This document shows positions 54,917-64,000 of a stretch of DNA of 64,000 nt, piece by piece. The notes beneath the pieces are model-generated. The model was given only the letters and a program-made list of their open reading frames with translations, made no database searches and had not been told where the DNA came from. Positions within the stretch are counted from its first letter, which is position 1. Each line of letters opens with the position of its first letter. The position numbers and the translations under genes are program-made. Source of the DNA: Ascochyta rabiei (taxonomy: Eukaryota > Ascomycota > Dothideomycetes > Pleosporales > Didymellaceae); the NCBI RefSeq assembly GCF_004011695.2, contig NC_082420.1, positions 434,001 to 498,000 of the forward strand, in the 5' to 3' direction.

Positions 54917-57152
54917 TTACGTCAGAAATAAATCGAAATTTGTTCCAGGGCCAAAGTTAAAAGCATCTGCCATGAGTGTGCCCCAGTCCTCCAGAAAGTC
55001 TGGCGATTGCTGAAAGTCTGAACCTCCGAAAACGCTGGCATCTTCATCATTCTGCCTGTACCTTACCAAATTTTCGAGCAATGGCAGGCAATAATTCCCT
55101 ACCTCTTCTGCAGCCTTGAAAATTATCCCCGGCATTTTATTTTTGCTGATGTGTTGTCTGATCGCGTTTATCTGCGCAGACAAAACGGAGAGAAGCATGT
55201 GTCCTTTGATACTCGTCTCACCAGCCTTAATGCATTGCAGGTACCAGTCTGCGGCATCTTCGACTATGCTGAGCAAATCTGGCCGTATATTGATATCACT
55301 AATGCTGTCTTCTTGATACAAGGCGCGTAGCTCAACACCCAATAATGACGCGGACTGGAAGGCGAAAGCGCGAAAGAACCCAGAGCCACAACTACAGAGC
55401 CGTGCCAAATCGTCTTCTCCGTATTGGAACGATGGGTTCCCAGTGAGAGCACGGGATGAGCCTGCCAGTGACCAGAGCTTGAGTGACGAATCTACCACAG
55501 TCTTCCTTGCGTAAGCGTAAATAGCTTCGTTTAATGATGCCGAAAAGAATTGTAAATGAAGAGATGACATGTATCGAAGTAGAACAAAGTCCACCGTTTG
55601 TATTTCGAAACGTGTTGGCGCTGAAGCTGCATCGGCAGGGAATATCTGAATATCGGAACGCAATTTTTTGTAGGCAGCCCTAAGATCGCTATCAATCCGA
55701 AGTGTTTCGTGGTAAGTACCAGAGGAACAGAAGTCGTTAAGAAACTTGACAACGGCAAGACGAGCGGGCAGCGTCTGCCTGAGAGCCATTGCAATGGAAG
55801 CTTGTGTATAAAAGGAAGATGGTTTCGGTTCAGGTTTTGCAGCTTCCAGGTCTGCGTCGTTGAAATTACCTGGCGGCTTTGTGTCGAATTCGATCAGCGA
55901 TATAAAGCATGGCCCACCAGAAACCAAACCCGACTGTAGGGAGATTTCCATTATTGTGTTCTATATCCGTCGTCTCATTTCGGCGTCGAAAACTGACATG
56001 TTTTGCAGCTGAGCAGGGTCTTTGTGCAAGCCCATGTAGACTGCAGATCGTACCACAGCCCCAGCAGATATCCAAATCAGCTCGCCACCAACATCAACGA
56101 GCTCACGAGTGAGCAGAACGAGGATGTTGTTCTGCAAGAAACGGATCCCAAGCTTTGACTTGAACGCTGACGACATGAGCCATGTCTGTGCCTCATACAC
56201 CCAGCGGGTAGCTTCGATGCGCATCGAGAAGGTGGAGTCGTAGAGTGTAGCACCAATGGCCAGGATCAGCTTCAGCTGCACCATGAAGGCAGTATTCGAC
56301 TGCGAGCCTGTTTTCCAGATGACTACATATTCTTTCTGAAAGGTTGGTATGTGTGCGATACGATACAATGTCTCGATGGTACGCAGATAGCCGTTCACGA
56401 AGACATCGCAGATATGCTTTGGAGGCAGTTCTGCTGTGGGTGCAGTTGGCCATTGCGGTGCGCGCTGCGCCTTTACAGTTTGTGCCAACTTTTTGGCTCG
56501 TTGTACGCCACTGGGCAACTTCGGAGAGGTGCCTTTCATGTAGGATTCGATCATCTCGATGATGTCCCGGGAAAGTGCAAAGCTTGATATCCAATGACTC
56601 TGCCCAAACACTCGATTCTTGTGGGCAACACTGCGAACGACAGCCTGAGCTTGACCAAACAATCGGTTTTCCTGGACTACGTCGAACGTCCCCCCAAGTG
56701 TGGACTTCACCTGATCATTGCTGTACGGAGGCGGTGATGCTACGGATTTTGATGTGACAGATGGTGCTGACGAGCTGGGCGTGCTGGCTTGGGAAAGCTG
56801 TTCTTCTAGTTCTTGTATCCTCAATCTCATAGAAGTTAGGCCTATCGATGCTTGACTGCTGGACACTGAGGCTGCATTGAAGCTTGGTGCTGGCAGTGTG
56901 ATGGTTTCTTCGGATCCTGGTGCAGGTGCGATAGCAATCTTGTGGCCAGGCGCAGGCTGTGGATTCGTTTCTTACACACATAATGCGTTCCTCGAGCGGA
57001 CACAGTTGCCGCAAGGCATCTCTCTGTTGCAACGTATCTTGCGGCGTCTACAGAGAGTACAAGATCTTGTGAGGAGTTAGTACTAGTGCTCGTGAGTAGA
57101 CTAACCGAACTTGTATTGCATGTCGCTTGCGTCTCCGAGTAGCGTCTGTCAT
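54917..57152 (-). pseudogene. Zn2Cys6 transcription factor gene with two in-frame stops
   Basis: Exon 1 (57152-57106, MTDATRRRKRHAIQVR) joins across a 40-bp intron with a perfect TACTAAC branch to a single exon, 57065-54917. The binuclear cluster is complete: C-x2-C-x6-C-x5-C-x2-C-x7-C (CTLCRRRKIRC, CGNCVRSRNALC). Two codons after the last Cys an in-frame TAA (56974-56972) appears. The frame then continues through a coiled-coil (MRLRIQELEEQL) into the fungal-specific TF domain (VVRSAVYMGLHKDP, FDAEMRRRI). There a TAG (55963-55961) replaces the Trp expected in RRRIW. The remaining 344 codons are family-like. TGG to TAG is a C to T change on the other strand, the RIP direction. Without the stops it would be 731 residues. 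Confidence 0.8.
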
Positions 57153-57756
57153 AGTTTCGTTCTGTGAATTGGGATGAACGAAGCAGAGAAGCAGAAGCGG
57201 ACTGGGAGTGTCAAGAGTCGAGGCCCTGTCAATGTGGCTGCCTTATCCCCGACCGCAGGTCGATGTGATTGGCTAATCGACCGATATCCCCGAATCTGAC
57301 CATGCTTTCCCGAATGTGGTGCGCGTATTTCACAATGGCTGGATACCTTACATACGCTGCTCTTCATTAGAACATGTATGCGGGTCTACCCAACACTATG
57401 TTTGGAAACGGCGTTTTAGGCTAAGCTGTCGGCCTTTGGATGTTGACAAAATTTCTCAACGGGCGTGCGGTAGGAATGAAGATGGCGCATGTCTGGGTTT
57501 GTACTGCATCTTCAATATGGACTACAGCTTGAAATGCTCAATATAAGATACCTGCCAAGAGCGCTAATAGAACGTGCAGGGGTATGAAACCGATCGCCGA
57601 CTCTAACCAACACTGGACATATCGAACATACATCTGCAGAGCAAATTATGGGAACCTGTTCACGTACACAGTCTCGCCTGCTGTTTGTCCTGGCCTCTCC
57701 CTTTGATTGCAGATGCGGAAGAAGCTATTGATTTGTGTCATTCGACCGCGTCTGCC

Positions 57757-58123
57757 TTATGCGCTGATAGGCTCGTAAGTGTTGTGGGCTTGACGGTTGG
57801 AGAAGAGGTAGTAGATGATCATGCCGACGACGGGGAAGAGGAAGACAACGAGGGCCCAGATGACCTTGCCAGAGACAGGGCGGTTCGACTTGAAGATCTC
57901 AACTGGGGCATGTGTGTCAGCTCAAGCACAAGAAAGAGTAATCGAGCTGGATATGAAGAGACTCACTCCATGCAATGATGTCGAGGACAAGGACGATAAA
58001 TCCAACAATCCCTCCTCCGGTTCCAGCCTGCCAAGGTTTGGCGCTCTGGACAGTAATGGGTGCAGCCTCGACGAGGAGGAACATCGACAGCTGGAGGAGC
58101 GCGGCGAGAGCGTAGTTGAACAT
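57757..58123 (-). CDS. Small membrane protein, PLDc_N (cardiolipin synthase N-terminal) type
   Basis: Two exons, 58123-57967 and 57902-57757, give 100 residues. A signal-like N-terminus (MFNYALAALLQLSMFLLVEA) is followed by a short linker and a first membrane segment (GGIVGFIVLVLDIIAW). Across the intron comes IEIFKSNRPVSGKVIWALVVFLFPVVGMIIYYLFS. The DIIAWIEIFKSNR..K..W..VVFLFPVVG..IYY pattern is the PLDc_N motif found in many tiny fungal membrane proteins. The catalytic phospholipase-D part is absent, as is normal in stand-alone versions. Role unknown, possibly ER or envelope. Confidence 0.88.
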
Positions 58124-61100
58124 TTTGGTGGTGGTGTAGAAAATTGAGATTGATGCACGAGTACTGTTTGAACTTGGTGCTACCTGTTGTCGTGAAGAAT
58201 GGTGGTGATGTGGTGCGCGACTGCCTACGAGAGGGGCTTGTATACCAATGCACGGTCCACGTACGTCATTCTTGATCACGCGTCCCTTTGTGACGCATCC
58301 TGCAGCCTCGAACTTGCTCTGCTCCAGCAGCAAGAACTTCAACATTCATCCAGCTATATATGCACTGGCTCAGCCCTCGAGTCTCTAACCGCGATGCAAA
58401 ATGCGTCTACTCTCGGCTTTCTCGCACGGTCTGCGGCGTTGGCCTTGGGTGATCTTGAACGCAAACATTCGTAACGTGCAGATGATCACTTAAAGCGCTG
58501 CAATAGGCACGATCTGCGACTGCCAGACCACGAGTAATTGGAACAGAATCCTCACGATACCACGAGATGAATAATTGATCTCTGAAGAGAGTACGGTAAA
58601 GCGTCGAGTCCCAGGTCGAGAAGACTGGCCACGTGGTGGCAGCTATGCAAAACTTGCCGACGGTTCTTTGGCCGACGGGCATGATAAGGGTCCCTTCAAA
58701 GACGGTGTTGTTTGAAATCCTATCCTATGACACAATATGTGTTGTTGTGATGGCCTTCCTTCAACTGTAAGCTGGCCTTGAAGTTCTCACGCGCTGTCGT
58801 TGCCTGCACCTGGAAGACACTGGCTGGCTCTAAATGCGGAAAAATCGCATAGCTACGTAGAATACCAATGATTAGTTGCCTACTACTTTGTGAATTGCTG
58901 TACGAGCTACTTTCTGTTGAGCAGGAAATGGGCTGGAGGGGGTTGGAGAAGACAAAAACTTCATCTGGACCATGGCATTTACAATCGAAGCATGAATGCT
59001 GGTGTCAACTCATACCATCAGAATTGCCCACTCGCATTATTCTTGTTCTAGCACTGCATTTCGGGACCGCTCCTTGCGACTCGCTCATTACCCGGATACC
59101 GCGAGTAGCGAACGGCTGTTAGCATCTGGGCGGTCATGTCGACGCCTACCAACCTTGAGTACACACAGCCATCGTGTAAACTAATCCACACGAGACGTAA
59201 AACCCACAAACCCCGTCAAGACAGTTTCTACAACTCAACGAGAGCAAAGTCGCTGCTACGTTTGTGAGTCATTTCAACGGACCCGTCTTCCAAACCCAGA
59301 GGGAAAAGGCGGAGGGGTGGGGCTGCTACATCTGCATCAGAGATCGAGTGGAGTCAAGCATGGCCTACATCATGAATCACGCAGAACAAAGAGTGTGGAG
59401 ATTTAGGACATCCAGCATGATCTAGGCACGGGATCATCGGTTATAACGTTGTGCTCTACTGCAAGCACTTCTCCTCACCTGTTGGCATGCTGACTACGAG
59501 CTTCATTTGAGCGGTTCAGCAGCTACTGGCCACTTTACTGTCCATCCTTTACGTTCACTGGCTTGTTAGGTTAATTGTTTCTGCGGCACTGTATGCCACC
59601 GTTTCTGTACAGAAAGATTCCAGAACTCCCGCTCTATTGATAGAGTCTTTGCATAGATAGAGAGTATATATGGAGCCCTTGATACTCAATGTGCATGAAG
59701 ACAAGTTTGATGCAAAAGATGGTACGTTGACCGAGCTATGAGCTACTAGTTTGCTGTGTTAGCTTCTTGTCATGAACTACGGATTTTAGTCTGAGGCAAT
59801 TGGTCTTGGCTGTATTAAGCCTTCCGTAGCATACCTGCTTACCGGTAGGCAGTACATCTCAGCAGGTGATGCGGATATTACAGATGCAGGCTCTCACAGG
59901 GTTAAAATTAGAAGCATTGAGCACTCGTTTCAGGGAGAGATCAGCCCTTGTCAGTCACCAAGACATCTTGTGGATATGAGTGCTGATGATTCCTCTCAGA
60001 CACAGCCCGATGCTGTGCCAAGCACTTAACCGATTTCATGAACGTGCGTTGGTGAAAGCTCTCAATTCTCAGCTCTTATCGTACGATGGCATTTGAGCTG
60101 ATGACAGACAGTACACACACGGGACAAGCCTAGACCTCTAGTATAGCATGAAAGTCTACTGCGATTTTGATACGTTCAGTGGCGAAGAGGCATTGCTGTT
60201 CTAAGAGACAGAATATGTCAAAAATCAATAGACCTTTGCTTCTATAGCGTCGCTCAACTGGTAAGCAATGAACTGGGCTGCAACTGAACGAGTAGTCCTC
60301 TCTTGGCTCACTAGTACCAACGGCCAATAGGCAAACGACGTGCCGAATAATCTCGTCATCGCGCCAACGACGGGGGCAGTACTGTTAGATGGCTTGATAC
60401 TAGCGTACTTACGCTTCATTCATCAGTGTATCTGCAAGTAAGGCGAGTATGCGGTTTAACCTTTGTTGTAAGTTTGCTGCAAGTCACCAACATGGCGAAG
60501 ATCACACCTCGGCACTCTACTTGGTGCGTTTACTGGTTGGAACATGCAATTGAGGCGATCTGACCTTTCACTAAAGAATTTCTGCCTCAAAAAAGATTCG
60601 AGGAAGCTTTGAAAGAATCGTAGTTGCTTAGTAAACATCGGGTGAAGGCCTGACCCACGTGACCAGCCCTATGACCGGCATATTACGCAGACTAAGCCTC
60701 ACAAGCTATACGCCTTTCGCCCTCTCGATGGATTGATTTGCCATCTAGGTTCAGATGTGTCATATTAGGCAAGACCTGCCCAGGCGCTACCCCGCGTCGC
60801 GTCTGGGGAAACACCGTGCTGACCTCTCAGCAGCCCACAACCGCCATTGCACCCCAGCAGACACGAGCGCTCCAAAGACGGCTCCCGTTATGAATTTACA
60901 GTGACGATTTGGCATTCCTACATGTACGTAGATGTGCCGCCCCCAAGGCCTTGACAGCTCTGGCAGCGGCGGCATTCTGCCAAGCCCACCATCTCAAGCT
61001 TCAGCTACCAACACCGTTCAGCAAATCGACCGTCTGGTCCTTGAAAGGTGTCTCTCAGCAGTTTGGATTAGACTCCGTTACGATGTGGACCCGGGCTGGG

Positions 61101-61542
61101 CAATATTCTCTTGCAGATTTCTAGTAGCGACCTCAACGATGAGCGCTCCTTAGTGGTCGCTTTTCCATGGGGAAATGACGTCCGGAAAAAGCATGCTCGG
61201 GGAATCGTGGAATGGGACCGACAGTATCGTAATTGCCAGATCTCCAGCACAGTATTGGGAGGCTTTTACCAAGACCCTAGTACTGTTCTAACGGGATACA
61301 TCACTGTATCAAACGTATCCACGCAGGCGGCCTGACTGAGAGCCCCCTGGATGGTTGATAGTATGGACAGTTGAAACCGTAAAAGGGATATAAAGAGGAG
61401 GGTGAGCATCCTCACAAGTTCGACATCAGGCAACGAGACAAGTTCATAATCCTTTCTAAATCGGTCGCTGCAATATCGATCGTTCTTGTCTCTCGCTCAT
61501 ACAATATTCACTTGTCTTATAACATCAGCACTAACGAACAAT
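58124..61542. other. Large gene-poor interval
   Basis: About 3.4 kb with frames of at most 90 codons on either strand and none with a domain, signal peptide plus cysteines, or good splice context. No strongly AT-rich block, terminal repeats or tandem arrays are seen by eye. The last 180 bases are the promoter of the gene at 61543. Confidence 0.5.
61389..61394 (+). promoter_or_regulatory. TATA box of the micro-exon secreted-protein gene
   Basis: TATAAA (in GGGATATAAAGAGG) lies about 150 bases before the ATG at 61543, followed by a C/A/T-rich leader. Confidence 0.5.
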
Positions 61543-62751
61543 ATGCGTCTCACTCAAGCTGCCGTTGTCGCCATTTTGGCCTTCACCGTGGCGGCAAATC
61601 CCATTCAGGCTCGCCAGGAAGTTCAGTCCATCAATGAGTACAAGACTACTCCAGAGACTAAGCACCCTATTGATGAGAAGAGAGATCATCCCCCACCTCC
61701 GCCCCCTCCTCAGCCTAAATACACCCATGATCCGCCTGAGGAAGAGCCAAAGAAAGGATGAGCCCAAGAAGGACGAGCCCGCCAAGTGCCATGACGCCTA
61801 CGGAAAGGAGGTGAAGTGTGAGGAGAAGAAGGTCCCCAAGTATCCTACTGAAGACAGTGAGTCATACTATTGCAAATATTCAAGTACAAGCTCAACACCG
61901 TTACAGAGGACAAGAAGTGTTACGATGCACATGGCAAGGAGGTGAAGTGCGACGAGAATGGTAAGTTTGTAACTGCTATCTCAACTGAATCTCGCCGAAA
62001 ATTTGTGTAGAGAAAGACGACAAGGAAAAGGAGAAGGAGAAGGAGAAGGAGAAGGAGAAGGAGAAGGAGAAGGAGAAGGAGAAGGAGAAGGAGAAGGAGA
62101 AGGAGAAGGAGAAGGAGAAGTATCCTATCAACGATGACAGTAAGTTGGACCTTTAGTTTGAGACCTACAGGATCTTTGCTGACCTTTCTTAAAGAGAAGG
62201 ACCAAGACAAGAAAGATAAAGACAAGAAAGACTGGGCGAAGAGTAAGTCTGTCCTGTCCAGAGATGGGTGGTCGCGCTGACAATCTTGCAGAGAAAGAAG
62301 AGGAGCGAAAGAGTGAGTGCCGCCATGCCACTTTCGTCGCAATATTTACTGATTCTTACCGCAGAGAAAGAAGATGAAGATCAAAGTACGCAGTCAGCCA
62401 AACATCGCTGAGCATTCGCTGACGCCTTCTGCAGAGAAGAAAGAAGAGGCCGATCGCTACAAGCCCCACCCGCAGCCAGCACCAGCACTCAAGCCTGAAA
62501 AGCAACCTCCCAAGCATGAGAGTGAAGGGTACAAGCCATCGCCGCCTGCCGAACAGCCAAAGAAAGAAGAAACAGCCTCTAAGCCTGAGGTCAAGAAGCA
62601 CACCTTTGATGAGGAGGTCACTCTCAAATGTGAGGGCGGCCATATCGTCATTACCGGCAAGGCGTACTACGGTTGTTTGCTTCGAACTCCCCTGGGCACT
62701 ATTCACTTTATCTCATTGGACATATCTCGCCCATGGTGGCTTGAGGCGTGA
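61543..62751 (+). CDS. Secreted Lys/Glu-rich protein built from phase-1 micro-exons; frameshifted
   Basis: The signal peptide is MRLTQAAVVAILAFTVAA. Seven exons can be placed: 61543-61856, 61907-61960, 62011-62139, 62195-62242, 62292-62312, 62365-62385 and 62435-62751. Every intron falls in phase 1, each internal exon is a multiple of three (54, 129, 48, 21, 21 bp), and all but the first begin with AG so the junction codon is Lys or Glu. A Cys-pair motif, C-H-D-A-Y-G-K-E-V-K-C, recurs as C-Y-D-A-H-G-K-E-V-K-C in exon 2. Exon 3 is a Lys-Glu run; exon 7 holds CEGGHIVITGKAYYGC. Within exon 1, near 61757, one extra base throws the signal-peptide frame into a TGA; the Cys-containing frame resumes one base over. 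It is either a pseudogene, a sequencing error in a homopolymer-like AAAGAAAGG, or an unrecognised junction. I recognise no named family. Confidence 0.65.
62025..62120 (+). repeat. GAGAAG hexanucleotide array coding for Lys-Glu repeats
   Basis: About sixteen near-perfect 6-bp units inside exon 3 of the secreted-protein gene. The length is a multiple of three, so slippage changes copy number without breaking the frame. The antisense poly-Leu frame is an artefact. Confidence 0.9.
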
Positions 62752-63415
62752 GATCACCCGACCTGGAACTGATCGAGGTGAATGCCAGCTCGAGCTTGGC
62801 TACATAAACATCGGTTCTATAACCCTTGTTCTCACTGAAGTCCTTCTTTAATGACTATAATACAATATCCTGCCAAACAAATTCCACTATTCCTACAAAA
62901 CTTTCTATCTAACACGAGCTTGAAGAACTTGACCTGAATACCTCCACTAAACAGCACAGTACTGGAGGCAAAGGTCTCGCTTTTGAAGTTTGCACAAAGA
63001 GGCAGACAGTGCCTGGAGGTTTGTACTATGCCAAAGCTGATGTCAAGCAACGATGATACCACATTAGATTCCTTGACGTATCTCATTGACGTTAGCCACA
63101 AAAACGGCAATGCAGGCCGCGTGTTGCAATGCCCGCACAGTATCAGGCAGAGGGATACTGGGTGGAGTGCTTGCGTCCATTCTCATGACTTTTCGGAGTA
63201 TGGCTGACGTTCCATTCAGTTCGTTGGCGTTTCCCGCTCACGGCCATTCGCAACGTCAGACCACTTCAGATCCATCTACATCCTGTTTTCGAGTACCTCA
63301 AATTGAAGCGAGACAATGAGCTTACATGACCAGATTATATTGTTGTATTTACTGAGTCTGCGGTATAGCTCTTCGGCAGGAAGCGAGAGAACCTCCAAAC
63401 CAGTCTATACAACAT
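62752..63415. other. Intergenic interval
   Basis: About 660 bp between the secreted-protein gene and the aldo-keto reductase stop codon. Only short frames without features are present. Confidence 0.45.
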
Positions 63416-64000
63416 CTATTGATTCCTCCCGTACCCCTGGAGTCCGTGAGGCTTGACCGGCTGCTGGTGTGGAGGGACCTCCAGGTTGCCCGCAAAGGCC
63501 AGAAGGCCTACATCAGCACTCGTTTTGTTGACGTTGTATTTGGCTCCGCCCAATTCGAACAAGAAGTTCATTGGGAAACCAACATCGAAATCGACCGCCG
63601 AATCAATCTCTTCGATTTCCTGTGCACTCAACTCAATACCCAACGCCTCAATGTTGCCCTTCAAATGCTCAACCTTACGTCCACCGATAATTGGGTAAAC
63701 GAATGGGTACTTGCTTCTCACGTATGCCAGCGCAATGGATGTGATGGCGGTGCCCTTGCTCTTAGCGACGGCCTCGAGCCTCTCTGAGACCTTGATGTGT
63801 TTGTCTGTTGCAGGACCAAAGTTGCGACCCTGCTCGTTGTTCTCGCGCTTCTCCTTTGTAGTGAAGTTTCCGCCACCAAGGGCACCCCAGGGGCAGAGCG
63901 CCATGCCCTCATCGCGCGCCATAGGGATGATCTCGCGCTCGAAGTCGCGCTCGGCGGCGGACCAACGGCCTTGATAAACGCTGAAGGGACGTAGGCCGTG
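63416..64000 (-). CDS. Aryl-alcohol-dehydrogenase-type aldo-keto reductase, 5' part outside the window
   Basis: The - strand frame is open from the window edge to the stop at 63418-63416 and reads as the C-terminal half of an AAD/norsolorinic-acid-reductase-like AKR. It begins at GLRPFSVYQGRWSAAERDFER, then EIIPMARDEGMALCPWGALGGG. The cofactor-binding end follows: TAITSIALAYVRSKYPFVYPIIGGRKVEHLKGNIEAL. The tail NFLFELGG is typical of this subgroup. No intron is needed in the visible part. The N-terminal barrel with the catalytic Asp/Tyr/Lys lies beyond 64000. The product is NADPH-dependent; the substrate is not evident. Confidence 0.88.
   Translation of the reverse strand, partial: HGLRPFSVYQGRWSAAERDFEREIIPMARDEGMALCPWGALGGGNFTTKEKRENNEQGRNFGPATDKHIKVSERLEAVAKSKGTAITSIALAYVRSKYPFVYPIIGGRKVEHLKGNIEALGIELSAQEIEEIDSAVDFDVGFPMNFLFELGGAKYNVNKTSADVGLLAFAGNLEVPPHQQPVKPHGLQGYGRNQ

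Noticed and set aside
58124..61542. Search for tRNA or other RNA genes in the gene-poor stretch
   Set aside because: No convincing tRNA box A/box B pair or rRNA-like sequence was seen by eye; a covariance-model scan would be needed to exclude it.
61920..62342. Poly-Leu frame on the - strand
   Set aside because: Antisense image of the GAGAAG array and micro-exons.

Overview
The window looks like a filamentous ascomycete chromosome, most likely a dothideomycete of the Pleosporales type. The basis is short introns (about 46-65 bp with GTRNGT donors), conserved eukaryotic genes (PP2A catalytic subunit, Ulp1, ribosomal protein L9), fungus-specific families (UstYa/DUF3328, spherulin-4, Zn2Cys6 and bZIP factors), pogo/Fot1 and hAT elements, and AT-rich tracts plus transition-type stop codons of the kind left by repeat-induced point mutation (RIP). 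Exon boundaries below were worked out by hand from splice signals, frame and family similarity. No search was run.

Layout. 1-6.7 kb: repeats, PP2A (-), SUMO protease Ulp1 (+), a medium-chain dehydrogenase (-). 8.2-10.1 kb: a decayed membrane-protein gene split by a clean 547-bp hAT MITE. 10.2-11.1 kb: an Asn/Gly-repeat secreted protein. 12-13.4 kb: a broken Dal5-like permease. 15.6-19.3 kb: a stand-alone NifS-like (MoCo-sulfurase-type) protein and a second dehydrogenase. 20-30.4 kb: mostly intact genes (F-box, DUF6699-like, aldo-keto reductase, RPL9, spherulin-4, a second F-box family gene).

33-57 kb is an accessory compartment with AT-rich tracts at about 34.0-34.25, 41.5-42.06 and 54.56-54.88 kb. 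Its centre is a probable fungal RiPP (dikaritin/ustiloxin-type) locus: a secreted precursor with thirteen 14-residue Kex2-bounded repeats (S-D-A-D-A-A-T-x-Y-Q-V-G-K-R), a divergently transcribed UstYa-family gene, a second UstYa-family gene, a bZIP factor and a DHA1 MFS transporter. Beyond a degenerate 2.1-kb Fot1/pogo transposon lie an OPT transporter, a sedolisin-type peptidase and a DOMON/cytochrome b561 protein, whose membership in the pathway is open. Expected logic: secretory-route targeting, Kex2 cleavage at Lys-Arg, UstYa-type oxidative cyclisation on the repeated Tyr, export by MFS. The repeat ends in Tyr-Gln-Val-Gly before Lys-Arg, the same layout as the ustiloxin core Tyr-Ala-Ile-Gly. 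The compartment edges hold pseudogenes (FtsJ-type methyltransferase, Zn2Cys6 factor) with single in-frame stops.

57-64 kb: a small PLDc_N-type membrane protein, a gene-poor stretch, a secreted Lys/Glu-rich protein built from phase-1 micro-exons with an apparent one-base frameshift, and the 3' part of an aryl-alcohol-dehydrogenase-type aldo-keto reductase that runs off the right edge.
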